From NCBI RefSeq assembly GCF_026262505.1, contig NC_067206.1:31759896-31823895 (forward strand): a DNA stretch of 64,000 nucleotides. The letters are read 5' to 3'. Below the pieces are notes generated by a model that saw only the letters and a program-made list of their open reading frames with translations, was not told the DNA's origin and made no database searches. Both the position numbers and the translations under genes were made by a program. The DNA comes from Trichomonas vaginalis G3. Taxonomy: Eukaryota > Parabasalia > Trichomonadida > Trichomonadidae. Numbering within the stretch: position 1 is the first letter of the stretch; each line of letters begins with the position of its first letter. Below are positions 39,596-47,321 of the stretch, one piece after another.

Positions 39596-39811
39596 ATGGC
39601 TGCAGGATTCTTTAAAAAATTATGGGATAAAGTAAAAAGAGGAGCGCATAAAGTTTGGGAAACAATGAAGAAAGGAGCAAATTGGATATTTAAGAATAAA
39701 GAAGCAATTAGTGACGTTGCTGAATCAATAACACCAAAAGCTGCCCCAATAAGAGAAATATTAAATAAAGGAGAAAAAGTTTATCAAAGACTTCAACCAA
39801 TACTAAGATAA
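39596..39811 (+). CDS. Small amphipathic basic Polinton protein 1
   Basis: 71 residues beginning MAAGFFKKLWDKVKRGAHKV, an amphipathic helix with aromatic residues on one face and Lys/Arg on the other. Such helices are found in adenovirus protein VI and related virion peptides that disturb membranes, and small basic core proteins also look like this. It shares its first 11 residues with the convergent ORF 24 bases downstream. It looks whole. Confidence 0.6.
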   Translation: MAAGFFKKLWDKVKRGAHKVWETMKKGANWIFKNKEAISDVAESITPKAAPIREILNKGEKVYQRLQPILR

Positions 39812-39835
39812 AAATAATATTTATTTATTTTTCCA

Positions 39836-40072
39836 CTATCTACCTCCTATTTTATTAAGTATTCCTTCAGCAATTCCACCAACTGCGTTACCTGCTTGTG
39901 CTCCCATCGCCGGATTACCTGCTTTAGTACCTAATACTCCACCTATGATAGTTCCTGCCGTTTTCGCTACTGGTGCCAAAAAGTTTGCAACGGGTTTAAT
40001 AATCTTTTTATGAACCCAACCTGCAGCTTTCTTAATTCCATCCCATAATTTTTTAAAGAATCCTGCCGCCAT
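39836..40072 (-). CDS. Small amphipathic Polinton protein 2 with Gly/Ala tail
   Basis: 78 residues. Starts MAAGFFKKLWDGIKKAAGWV, the same opening as its convergent neighbour, then a Gly/Ala-rich hydrophobic part (TAGTIIGGVLGTKAGNP) that could insert in a membrane. A pVI-like or membrane-active virion peptide is likely by analogy only. It looks whole. Confidence 0.6.
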   Translation of the reverse strand: MAAGFFKKLWDGIKKAAGWVHKKIIKPVANFLAPVAKTAGTIIGGVLGTKAGNPAMGAQAGNAVGGIAEGILNKIGGR

Positions 40073-40138
40073 TTCTGATTTAATATTAATTAAAAAATAT
40101 ATTTCATCACTTATATTCTAATTTTTATTTAATGATAA

Positions 40139-40507
40139 ATGAAGCCGATTTTAAAAATAAATGAAACAGAGAAGGAAGAAATAAATGAAAGTGAAGATGT
40201 TCAACAAAAAATAAACGTTGTTAAACCAATTACTGAAATAAAAATTTTTTCATCTGTTGAAGAATTTAATGACTATTATGCTAACAATAAAAAATTATTT
40301 GAAGAATTGACAACATGTAAATTGAATAAAATGTTTAAAGTTGATGGATTCAAAATTTCAAAAATAAAGGGGGTGGTTAGTTTGAAATCTATTCCCCAAT
40401 CAAGAATCACCTCATTAATGAAAATTGATGATTTAACAAAAAGAATAGAAGAGATTGAAGAAAGAATGAATCAAATAATTGATTTCATAAATTATTCAAA
40501 AATGTAA
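40139..40507 (+). CDS. Polinton ORF with C-terminal coiled coil
   Basis: 122 residues, Lys/Glu/Ile-rich, ending in a heptad helix (DDLTKRIEEIEERMNQIIDF). Its 3' end runs up to and just into the inverted repeat arm and faces the TIR-encoded ORF. Leader TTTTTATTTAATGATAA. No family is recognised. Confidence 0.5.
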   Translation: MKPILKINETEKEEINESEDVQQKINVVKPITEIKIFSSVEEFNDYYANNKKLFEELTTCKLNKMFKVDGFKISKIKGVVSLKSIPQSRITSLMKIDDLTKRIEEIEERMNQIIDFINYSKM

Positions 40508-40532
40508 GACATGAATTTTTAAAGTTTATTTT

Positions 40533-40913
40533 TTATTCATGAAAATAATTATTTCTAATTTCTTTTACTCTCTCGTACATACTAGATTTAAAGAATTCAG
40601 AACTTTTACCATAATCTCCTAAATGTTTTCTTATCTTATTGGTTTTCCATTCATTATATGAAACTGTATAAACTTTATCTTTATCTTTGCATCTTTCATC
40701 ACTTCCAATATATTTATATTCCAATTTTGATTTATTGGTTTCATATTCATTAACGTTTAATAATTCACAGTCTTCCTTTTTAAATAAATGTTTTATGTAT
40801 TCAGGATTAACAATTCTATAATATTGCTTCCCTTTAAATCTTTGAATATAAACAGGAACACCATCCTCTAAAATTCGATAATCTATTTTATCTGGTTTTA
40901 CTTGTTGGGTCAT
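40533..40913 (-). CDS. TIR-encoded ORF, right copy, function unknown
   Basis: 126 residues identical to 20615-20995, reading inward from the right arm. Convergent with the 122-residue ORF. Confidence 0.65.
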   Translation of the reverse strand: MTQQVKPDKIDYRILEDGVPVYIQRFKGKQYYRIVNPEYIKHLFKKEDCELLNVNEYETNKSKLEYKYIGSDERCKDKDKVYTVSYNEWKTNKIRKHLGDYGKSSEFFKSSMYERVKEIRNNYFHE

Positions 40914-41162
40914 TTATGTAAGAATAAAAAAATAAATTATTTTAAAATTAATATGTTAAAAAAATGATACAAAATCGCTCGATATTGTATGAATTCTTAC
41001 GTTTACAAAAAAAGTCACACAACCCATCCTATCCTACTACTTTAATTCTTTATTTTATTAAAACTAAATCTCTCGTCTTTAGGCTTTCTTTGAAGTATGC
41101 TAACAACTGGAAATGGTTTTCATATCCAAAAGAACAAAGATATAATATACGTTATTTCGCTG

Positions 41163-41173
41163 TCAATTTTTTT
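41163..41173 (+). promoter_or_regulatory. Initiator-like element (TCAATTTTTTT) inside the repeat arm
   Basis: TCAATTTTTTT lies 29 bases before the ATG of the coiled-coil gene. It is host-type rather than element-type, and is mirrored in the left arm. Confidence 0.35.
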
Positions 41174-41193
41174 TGAAAGGGATTTGTTAAAAA

Positions 41194-43716
41194 ATGATAT
41201 CAATAAAGCAAGCTTTAAATTCTGGAAATGGTTTGGAAGCTAACCAGACACCAGAGGAGGGAACGAATCAAGAACAAAATCCCCAAAGTCCAAAAAATAA
41301 TTCCGAAAATCAATCGCAAAATGGAGAAATAGCAAGTCCGAACTCTGCCAAATCTAATAAATCTAACAATAATTCTGTTAACGTAAGCGGAAATGCATCT
41401 CAAAGAAGTAATAAAACAGAAAAAAATTCAAATCAAGGCGAAACCGAACAAAATAACGATGAAGTTAAAAGTCAAAATTCTGAGCAACCCGAAAATAACG
41501 AAAATCAAGATCAAAACGATCAAGAAAATAATAACGGAGATACAGCAATTTCAGACGAAACATTAGACAAAGTGCATGGGATGGTAGATCAAAATTTCAT
41601 TACAGAGCAAACGAATACGAATGAAAATCCTGAAGAAGAAAATAATGAAAATCAAGATAACCAAGAAACAGGGGATAATAATTACATTTCGATCGAGAAT
41701 TATGATCCAAATAATAAGCAGCCCTTTACGGAACCTGAAACTCTTCAGGCAATTGAAGAAACGGGTGTTGAATTTGATGATTTGTTTATGCCTTCTGATG
41801 CAGAGCTTGCTAAGTATCCTAACGATCAAGATATTCGCGATGTTGTCTTAAATCACTATCAAGATCGTATATCAAGGCTCTCAGAATACGTAAAAACTCA
41901 AAGACAAAATATAATTGAAGCGCAACAGAACAAAAACCAACAAACAAACGACGGAAATGAAGAAGAACAAGCTAATGAAGACGATAATAGTCGAATTATT
42001 CATGATCCTCGTAATAGATACAAAAAAGAATTTGAAGCAATAATTCTTCAAATGTTGAGAGAAGAAAAGAACCAACAAGACAGTTTGGCGAGGACACAAA
42101 GAGATTTGGAGCGTGAAAAACGTAAAGAAGAGGAAAGACAACAAAAAATTAAAGAATCTAGAATGAAACACATCCAAAAACTGAAAGAACTCCAAAAGAT
42201 GGAAGAAGAAAGGCAAATTAATGAAGAACAGATGAGAAGAGAACAATACAAGAAAGAACAAGAAGCAATGCAAGCTCAAAAGAAACTTTTAGAAAAAAGA
42301 AAACAAGATTCGATCGAAATGGAAAGAATTCGAAGAGAAAACATCAAAAGAGCACAGTTAAGATTAGAAGACTTAGAAAAGACGAGGAATGAAGAAATTA
42401 AAGAGAGACAATTGAAATTGGAAGACCAAGAAAAGAGAAGAGAAGAAAGACTGGAAGAAGAAGAAAAAGAAAGACAAAGAAAAGCAAAAGAAAACGAACA
42501 AAAAGTCAAAGAATTGATGCAAAGACAAAAGAATGCAGAACTTGAGAGATCCCAAATAAAGACGGAGAAAATGCAACAGAGGGAAAGAAGATCTCAAGAA
42601 TGTTATGAAAAATACCAAGAAATGCAAAAACAAAAATCTCTTTCATTAAGGAGAGATTTACAAATGAAAATAAAGAGAAATCAAAACACAAGAAGATCAT
42701 TATCAATGCAGGATGAACAGAACAAGAAACAGATCAATGAAAGATATTATAATAGTCTTCAAAGAATCAATATGTTGAATGAAGAAAGAAAACAAGCGAA
42801 ATCAAGATGTGTATCTCGTGATGCAAGTTTGAGACAAGATATGTTGATAGAAAAGCAACATAAAGAACAGCAACAAAAGATAATGGAACTTGAAAAACAA
42901 CAGAAGCATAGAGAAGAAGAACATCAAAAGTATATGGCTGAATTAAAGAAACAAAGACAGATAAGACAAATACAAGCAAGATTAAAATCAGATGATTGTG
43001 AAATTGCTGCAAGAAGACAGAAATATCTAAGAGAAAAGAGATTGAACGATGTTCAAAAGAGATTAGATGAAAATGATGAAAGAATAGAACGCGAAAAACA
43101 AAAGAAACTTCAAGAGCAACAAACGAAGATCAAGAACTCAGAGAAAATGGCCGCTCAAGTAGCAATGATGAAATTCGAAATCGAAGAAATAAAGAGATTA
43201 GGAAAGAAAGTTGATATTGATAGTTTAGGTCAGAAATATGGAATTGATGTTGAAGCTTTGAGGCAAAGAGTTTATTCAAGACAAACATTGAGTGAAACAC
43301 TGCCACCTATCAGACCTAAATCAAGAGCTTCGTCTGTCAAATCAACAGAAAGTCAACAAAGTCAATCTTTTGCTCTTTCTCAACAAATCACTGAAAAAGT
43401 TTCGAATTTGGGTGATGAAAATCAAAACGAAGAGGAAGAGATGAACCATTTTCAAGAGGAAGAACAGCAACAACTAGAGGAACAGCCACAACAAAATCCT
43501 GAAGAAGAAGAAATTCGTCAAAATCAACCAGAAGAAGAAGAGAAAAATGAAGAACAAAATCAAAGTTTGATGTCAGGTTTGAGAGAAAAAATCCAGGATT
43601 CTCAGATGATGAGTGACAATCAGAGTGTTAAATCTGATAATCAAGCAAATTCTGTTAGATCTGATAATAACTCTCCAAGTGGAAGATCAAATGGTTCAAA
43701 ATCACCAGCTCAATAA
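41194..43716 (+). CDS. 840-residue Asn/Gln-rich protein with long coiled coil
   Basis: Residues 1 to ~185 are Asn/Gln/Glu/Ser-rich and disordered. About residues 275-680 are an almost unbroken Glu/Lys/Arg/Gln helix (for example RKEEERQQKIKESRMKHI), a very long coiled coil. The end is again Gln/Glu/Ser/Asn-rich (SDNQSVKSDNQANSVRSD). No catalytic motif is seen. Such proteins often form filaments or scaffolds; in a flagellate a cytoskeletal role is plausible but unproven. The first ~154 codons and the leader lie in the right arm of the large inverted repeat, and their mirror image is at 19872-20334. The gene itself looks whole. The promoter is host-type, so I take it as a host gene at the element's edge, although capture by the element cannot be excluded. 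Confidence 0.8.
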   Translation: MISIKQALNSGNGLEANQTPEEGTNQEQNPQSPKNNSENQSQNGEIASPNSAKSNKSNNNSVNVSGNASQRSNKTEKNSNQGETEQNNDEVKSQNSEQPENNENQDQNDQENNNGDTAISDETLDKVHGMVDQNFITEQTNTNENPEEENNENQDNQETGDNNYISIENYDPNNKQPFTEPETLQAIEETGVEFDDLFMPSDAELAKYPNDQDIRDVVLNHYQDRISRLSEYVKTQRQNIIEAQQNKNQQTNDGNEEEQANEDDNSRIIHDPRNRYKKEFEAIILQMLREEKNQQDSLARTQRDLEREKRKEEERQQKIKESRMKHIQKLKELQKMEEERQINEEQMRREQYKKEQEAMQAQKKLLEKRKQDSIEMERIRRENIKRAQLRLEDLEKTRNEEIKERQLKLEDQEKRREERLEEEEKERQRKAKENEQKVKELMQRQKNAELERSQIKTEKMQQRERRSQECYEKYQEMQKQKSLSLRRDLQMKIKRNQNTRRSLSMQDEQNKKQINERYYNSLQRINMLNEERKQAKSRCVSRDASLRQDMLIEKQHKEQQQKIMELEKQQKHREEEHQKYMAELKKQRQIRQIQARLKSDDCEIAARRQKYLREKRLNDVQKRLDENDERIEREKQKKLQEQQTKIKNSEKMAAQVAMMKFEIEEIKRLGKKVDIDSLGQKYGIDVEALRQRVYSRQTLSETLPPIRPKSRASSVKSTESQQSQSFALSQQITEKVSNLGDENQNEEEEMNHFQEEEQQQLEEQPQQNPEEEEIRQNQPEEEEKNEEQNQSLMSGLREKIQDSQMMSDNQSVKSDNQANSVRSDNNSPSGRSNGSKSPAQ

Positions 43717-43870
43717 TTTAATTTTATATTTTTTATTGTTTATTTGTTATAAAAACATATGTTGTTTAATGAATTACTTAGATATGTTGATTTGCAAAAA
43801 TGAAAAATGGTAAAATTTTGCAAAATTTTGGATTTTGTAATTCAATGAATTTTTACGGTTATTTGACAGT

Positions 43871-44860
43871 GTGAATGAATTCGGAAGAAAGTCAACCTCA
43901 TCGGATGACAATGTTTGGAATAGTTACTACAATGTTCAATTCACAGGCGAAGAAACTCGAAACCGTCAAAATTACAATCTTCCAGCAGGAAAAAAACAAT
44001 ATTTCTTAGACGAGTGCAACTTCTTTGATGATCATGACCGTGTTATCAATTTTAATGATATTTCCGACACTTTATTTCTACATAACCGCTGTTCATTTAG
44101 TAATTGCACTTCAATATTACAAGGAAGTTGCGTTTACTACAAAATTGGCAAGAATAGTTCAATTATTCAACGCAAATTCTGCTGTACAAAGTGCAAAGGC
44201 CAAGGTTTGGGCCAAATTTCATATACAGAAGTTGGCAGAGATAACTTAAACTTTATTATTGAAAGTTCCATTTTCGATTCAGGAAATGAAAATGGAGGAT
44301 CTGTTTTTCAAACATTGTATGATAACATCGTAGTTTCATCAACAAATTTCTCATCAAATAAAGCTAAATACGAACCTGCAGGACATTATGAAGCTAAACC
44401 AGATAAATACACAACAACATTTAACTATTCAACTGTTGTTAATAATTTAGCAACAAATGATATATTAAATTTTTGGTATAACTCTTTGATTGATTCATGT
44501 AATATTATAAATAATACTAATACAAAATCAGAAAGAGGAATTATTGCTCATTGGTATAATTCTCATACTGTAAAAAGTTGTTCTTTTATAAACAACACTA
44601 CTCCTCAAGGTTCATGTTTGATATATAACTATTATGATGAATTAACAGTTGATAGTTGTTACATTGACAATTCGATTTCAAATACATTTTCTAGAAATGT
44701 AAAACCTACTAATACAAGAGAACTATTTACTAACAAATTGATTCATTTTTCAACTGATATTTGCCAAGCAGAATTTGCAATTATCAAAAAAAGTATTTCT
44801 GAAGTTAATAAACTTTCTCTTTTTTTACAAACTTTAGTAAACATTTCTAACTCTTCATAA
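43871..44860 (+). pseudogene. Beta-helix-like repeat protein, copy B (no ATG near its N-terminus)
   Basis: About 329 codons, near copy of 7574-8608 and in the opposite orientation. The shared sequence also covers the ~45 bases upstream and the bases after the stop. The frame has no ATG near its beginning (it opens at GTG, with a TAA a little further upstream), and copy A likewise has none, so both are probably 5'-truncated pieces of a longer surface-type gene or lack an unseen first exon. The ladder of Asn/Ser/Cys strands (CNFFDDHDRVINF, CSFINNTTPQGSC) indicates a right-handed beta-helix. Differences from copy A are mostly substitutions and small in-frame indels near the middle, which suggests both copies evolved as protein at least for some time. 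Confidence 0.6.
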
Positions 44861-45064
44861 TCTTTTTCTTCATCAATGAGACTTCTGTGTTTATGATGAG
44901 ATTTATACGAGACTTCTATATTTCTAATTTAGCTGATGTAATGTTTTTTCTTGATTTCTAGAATTCTCTCTGAAAATTTCTGCAACTGAAACTATACCCG
45001 CACCTATCTCTTAGTCTCCCAAAAAAAATTCTGTGGAAAACGATTAAAAATTTGTTATTTTTTT

Positions 45065-45070
45065 TCAAAA
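45065..45070 (+). promoter_or_regulatory. Initiator-like element (TCAAAA)
   Basis: TCAAAA abuts the ATG of the acidic-protein gene after a run of T. This would give a leader of only about four bases, at the short end for parabasalids, so the call is weak. Confidence 0.25.
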
Positions 45071-46642
45071 ATGACAAGCACAATATCACGAACATATAGT
45101 GATATATTGGTTGCTTGCACATCTGGAAAATGTTCAATACCATTCGAAAGTGCGCCTTTTGAGTTTGAACGCAGTGATAAAACGAAAACAATAATTCAAG
45201 TTGTAGAAGGTGAAGGAAAATACTTAAAAGAGATGCCAAAGCAAGAAGAAGAGGAAGAAAAGAAAGAATTTGATCAAATCGTTGAATATGACATGAAAGG
45301 AAAGAAACCTGATGACGTATTAGATGATATCTATGGAGAAGTCAAGCAAATCTCCCAACATATCATACAATTAATGAAATCCCTATACGGTACTTCTGTT
45401 ATGCAATTCAAAGCTTCTTTCGGGATTTATAACGAACCAAAGAAAATTTTCATTTTAGAAGGAGCTACAGCAGAAAACTTGAAATCTGCGTTTGTCGCTA
45501 ACTTGTTCGGAAATATACCTAATGGTGAATCCGAATTCCAATATTTCATGCAATGCGCTATAAAACCAGACTTTTTCAAACCACCATGCAAAAATCCCGT
45601 TCATAAAGTTAAAAAGATCCAAGTTATATACTATCGCGCTCACATAAAATTCCCTTCAGTAAATGAATACAGATTATACAAAATTATTAAGGAAAGACTA
45701 CAAGATATGGCTCCAAAAATACTATCAGAGACTGTTAATGTATGCATTGAATGCTCAATTAACTATGCTGGAGCATATAGAGAAGTAAAAGGTACAAAAT
45801 TGTCAAATGGACAGCCAAAAGAAGTGGATCCACATGTATTTGAAGCATTAACACCTTTAGAAATGTCCCACAGACGTACCTTGCCTACAGGATTTACTCA
45901 AAACATGCATAAAGCGTATTGTTTTACTGTAAACCTCAGAGAATCTCCATATTCAGAGCAACCACTTACTATTTACAAGAGTAAACCAGGGAAACCGAAA
46001 TACGAGAAAATTGCCCCTCTAAAAACCTCCAAAGATAAATGGGTCGAAAGATTAACAAAATATCAAACAGGAGGAGGCAAAATTAGGGAAATCAAGGAAG
46101 AACAACCTAACTATGCCCATGATGAGATCCAAATTCCTGATCCGAAACCTTTACCTCCAACATATTCGATGAGACTTGCAAAGAAGGCTTATGCGCCTAT
46201 TCCTTTCAAATATGACTATGTAGATAAGAAGAAGAATGGAAAACAAAGGAAAATTGACCAGAAAAAGAAACCTCAAAAAACAGATCAAAAGAAGAAGCAA
46301 GAACAGAACGAAGAACAAGCTAAAATGGAAGAAGATGTAAAGGAAGAAGAGAAGCCAGAGGAAAGAGAAGTTGAAAATCAGCCAGAAAATACAAAAACAG
46401 AAAATGGAGCTCAAGCTGAAAGAGATGAAAATGAAGAAGATAAAGAAAATCAAAAAGAAGAGGAAGAAGAAAAGAAAGATGAGCCAAAACAAGAAGAAAA
46501 TCAAGATTCAAATCAAAATCAAGAAAATAATGGAGAAAAGAAAGATGAAAACGAAAATACTGAAGCAAAACAAGAAGAAGAACATAATGAAAAGGATGAT
46601 GAAGACGAGAATTTAGAAAATTCAGAAGGAGATCCGAAATAA
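45071..46642 (+). CDS. Protein with folded N-terminal part and acidic low-complexity tail
   Basis: 523 residues. Residues 1 to ~375 look folded and mixed alpha/beta (for example DVLDDIYGEVKQISQHIIQL, then KKIQVIYYRAHIKFPSVNEY), with Cys residues but no clear zinc motif; I do not recognise the family. From about residue 385 the protein is Lys/Glu/Asn/Gln-rich and strongly acidic (ENQKEEEEEKKDEPKQEEN), probably disordered. A Pro-rich hinge (IPDPKPLPPTYS) separates the two. No signal peptide or membrane segment is seen. The ATG at 45071 follows a T-run with TCAAAA. The low-complexity tail produces several long but meaningless open frames on the other strand. Function unknown. Confidence 0.75.
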   Translation: MTSTISRTYSDILVACTSGKCSIPFESAPFEFERSDKTKTIIQVVEGEGKYLKEMPKQEEEEEKKEFDQIVEYDMKGKKPDDVLDDIYGEVKQISQHIIQLMKSLYGTSVMQFKASFGIYNEPKKIFILEGATAENLKSAFVANLFGNIPNGESEFQYFMQCAIKPDFFKPPCKNPVHKVKKIQVIYYRAHIKFPSVNEYRLYKIIKERLQDMAPKILSETVNVCIECSINYAGAYREVKGTKLSNGQPKEVDPHVFEALTPLEMSHRRTLPTGFTQNMHKAYCFTVNLRESPYSEQPLTIYKSKPGKPKYEKIAPLKTSKDKWVERLTKYQTGGGKIREIKEEQPNYAHDEIQIPDPKPLPPTYSMRLAKKAYAPIPFKYDYVDKKKNGKQRKIDQKKKPQKTDQKKKQEQNEEQAKMEEDVKEEEKPEEREVENQPENTKTENGAQAERDENEEDKENQKEEEEEKKDEPKQEENQDSNQNQENNGEKKDENENTEAKQEEEHNEKDDEDENLENSEGDPK

Positions 46643-46967
46643 ATTTAAACCTTTCAAGACATCTGATACCTTTTGTCTGTTCTCATTGCACATCTTCAGT
46701 ATTTATGCCAGATTGTATTCTATTCCCTTGTATTGTAAAATTTGTTTATATTAATTTTATGAAAACAACAAATTACTATTTCCATCTTCTCTAAAAAATA
46801 TGAAATCTAATAAATTCATCGCTTAACTTTCAATAATTCAAAAAAAATTTCAATTCATAAAAAATGATAAACACTCAAAACTTAACTAAAAGACCATTGT
46901 AATTAAAAAAGAAATGGCATTAACTAATTGACTGTTTAGTAGTGAATAAAGGAAAAATACATGGAGT
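46643..46967. other. Intergenic spacer between convergent genes
   Basis: AT-rich, no coding frame; probably the 3' ends of both neighbouring genes. Confidence 0.5.
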
Positions 46968-47306
46968 TTAAGCAGATGGTGGGGTTAATTTGACCTTGCC
47001 ACCATCTGGTGACTCGATCTCTGTTTCGTTCTTTGTTAAGTAGTCACGGATCTCGTTGAGATGTGTATGGATCCAGAAGCTTGATCTTCTTCTGCAGTTA
47101 TGGCACTCGCTGCCATATTCCTTGCCAATAGCTTTGGAAAGCTCTTCGCAAACCTTCTTGATATACGGAAGAGTGAGTCTCTTCTTGTCATAAACTGACT
47201 GAAGCCACTGATATTCAGCAGATTTTTCTGTCTGGAAGTCAGCATCATTCATAGCCTTCTTGAGGTTGGCCTCAATCTCTTTCTTGGTCATCTTTTTCTC
47301 TCCCAT
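46968..47306 (-). CDS. Small conserved-looking protein, 112 residues, unknown
   Basis: MGEKKMTKKEIEANLKKAMN at the start, then a helical body with AEYQWLQSVYDKKRLTLPYI and a central SECHNCRRRSSFWIHTHLNE. The CxxC plus His residues could bind a metal but are too few to call a finger. The gene has markedly more G and C at third positions than its neighbours, a hint of high expression. A strong initiator (TCATTTTTTTC) lies 13 bases before the ATG. It is compact and cytosolic-looking. I do not recognise the family. Confidence 0.75.
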   Translation of the reverse strand: MGEKKMTKKEIEANLKKAMNDADFQTEKSAEYQWLQSVYDKKRLTLPYIKKVCEELSKAIGKEYGSECHNCRRRSSFWIHTHLNEIRDYLTKNETEIESPDGGKVKLTPPSA

Positions 47307-47313
47307 GATCGAA

Positions 47314-47321
47314 AAAAATGA
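47314..47321 (-). promoter_or_regulatory. Initiator-like element (TCATTTTT)
   Basis: On the minus strand, TCATTTTT has its A 13 bases before the ATG of the 112-residue gene. One of the best matches to the parabasalid initiator in the window. Confidence 0.5.

Larger units (their letters stand above)
19872..41656. mobile_element. Fossil Polinton/Maverick element, about 21.8 kb, with a nested module
   Basis: Parts seen in order: long inverted repeat arm, TIR-encoded ORF, unrecognised ORF, protein-primed DNA polymerase B, integrase, nested KilA-N module, tail-collar-like protein, unrecognised proteins, packaging ATPase, double-jelly-roll capsid region, two small amphipathic proteins, and the other arm. 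Polymerase B, retroviral-type integrase, A32-like ATPase and capsid together define Polintons. The element is broken: polymerase and integrase carry many breaks, the capsid and ATPase regions a few, while several small ORFs look whole. I did not recognise the usual Ulp1-like protease. The arms are nearly identical, suggesting a young insertion or arm homogenisation. The bounds given are those of the inverted repeat, which includes host-like sequence; the true Polinton ends may lie inside it. Confidence 0.88.
40487..41656 (-). repeat. Right arm of 1,170-bp inverted repeat
   Basis: Reverse complement of 19872-21041. The outer end lies within codon 155 of the coiled-coil gene at 41194, so the arm includes that gene's promoter and 5' coding part. 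Confidence 0.9.

Noticed and set aside
19860-41665. Possible target-site duplication at the outer ends of the inverted repeat
   Set aside because: The six bases outside the ends (TTAGTA and ATAACC) do not match, nor do shifted versions I tried.
41880-43012. Several Leu/Phe/Ser-rich open frames opposite the 840-residue gene, and similar ones opposite 46150-46620
   Set aside because: They are the complement of Lys/Glu/Gln codons in coiled-coil and acidic tails, with no start context or domain.
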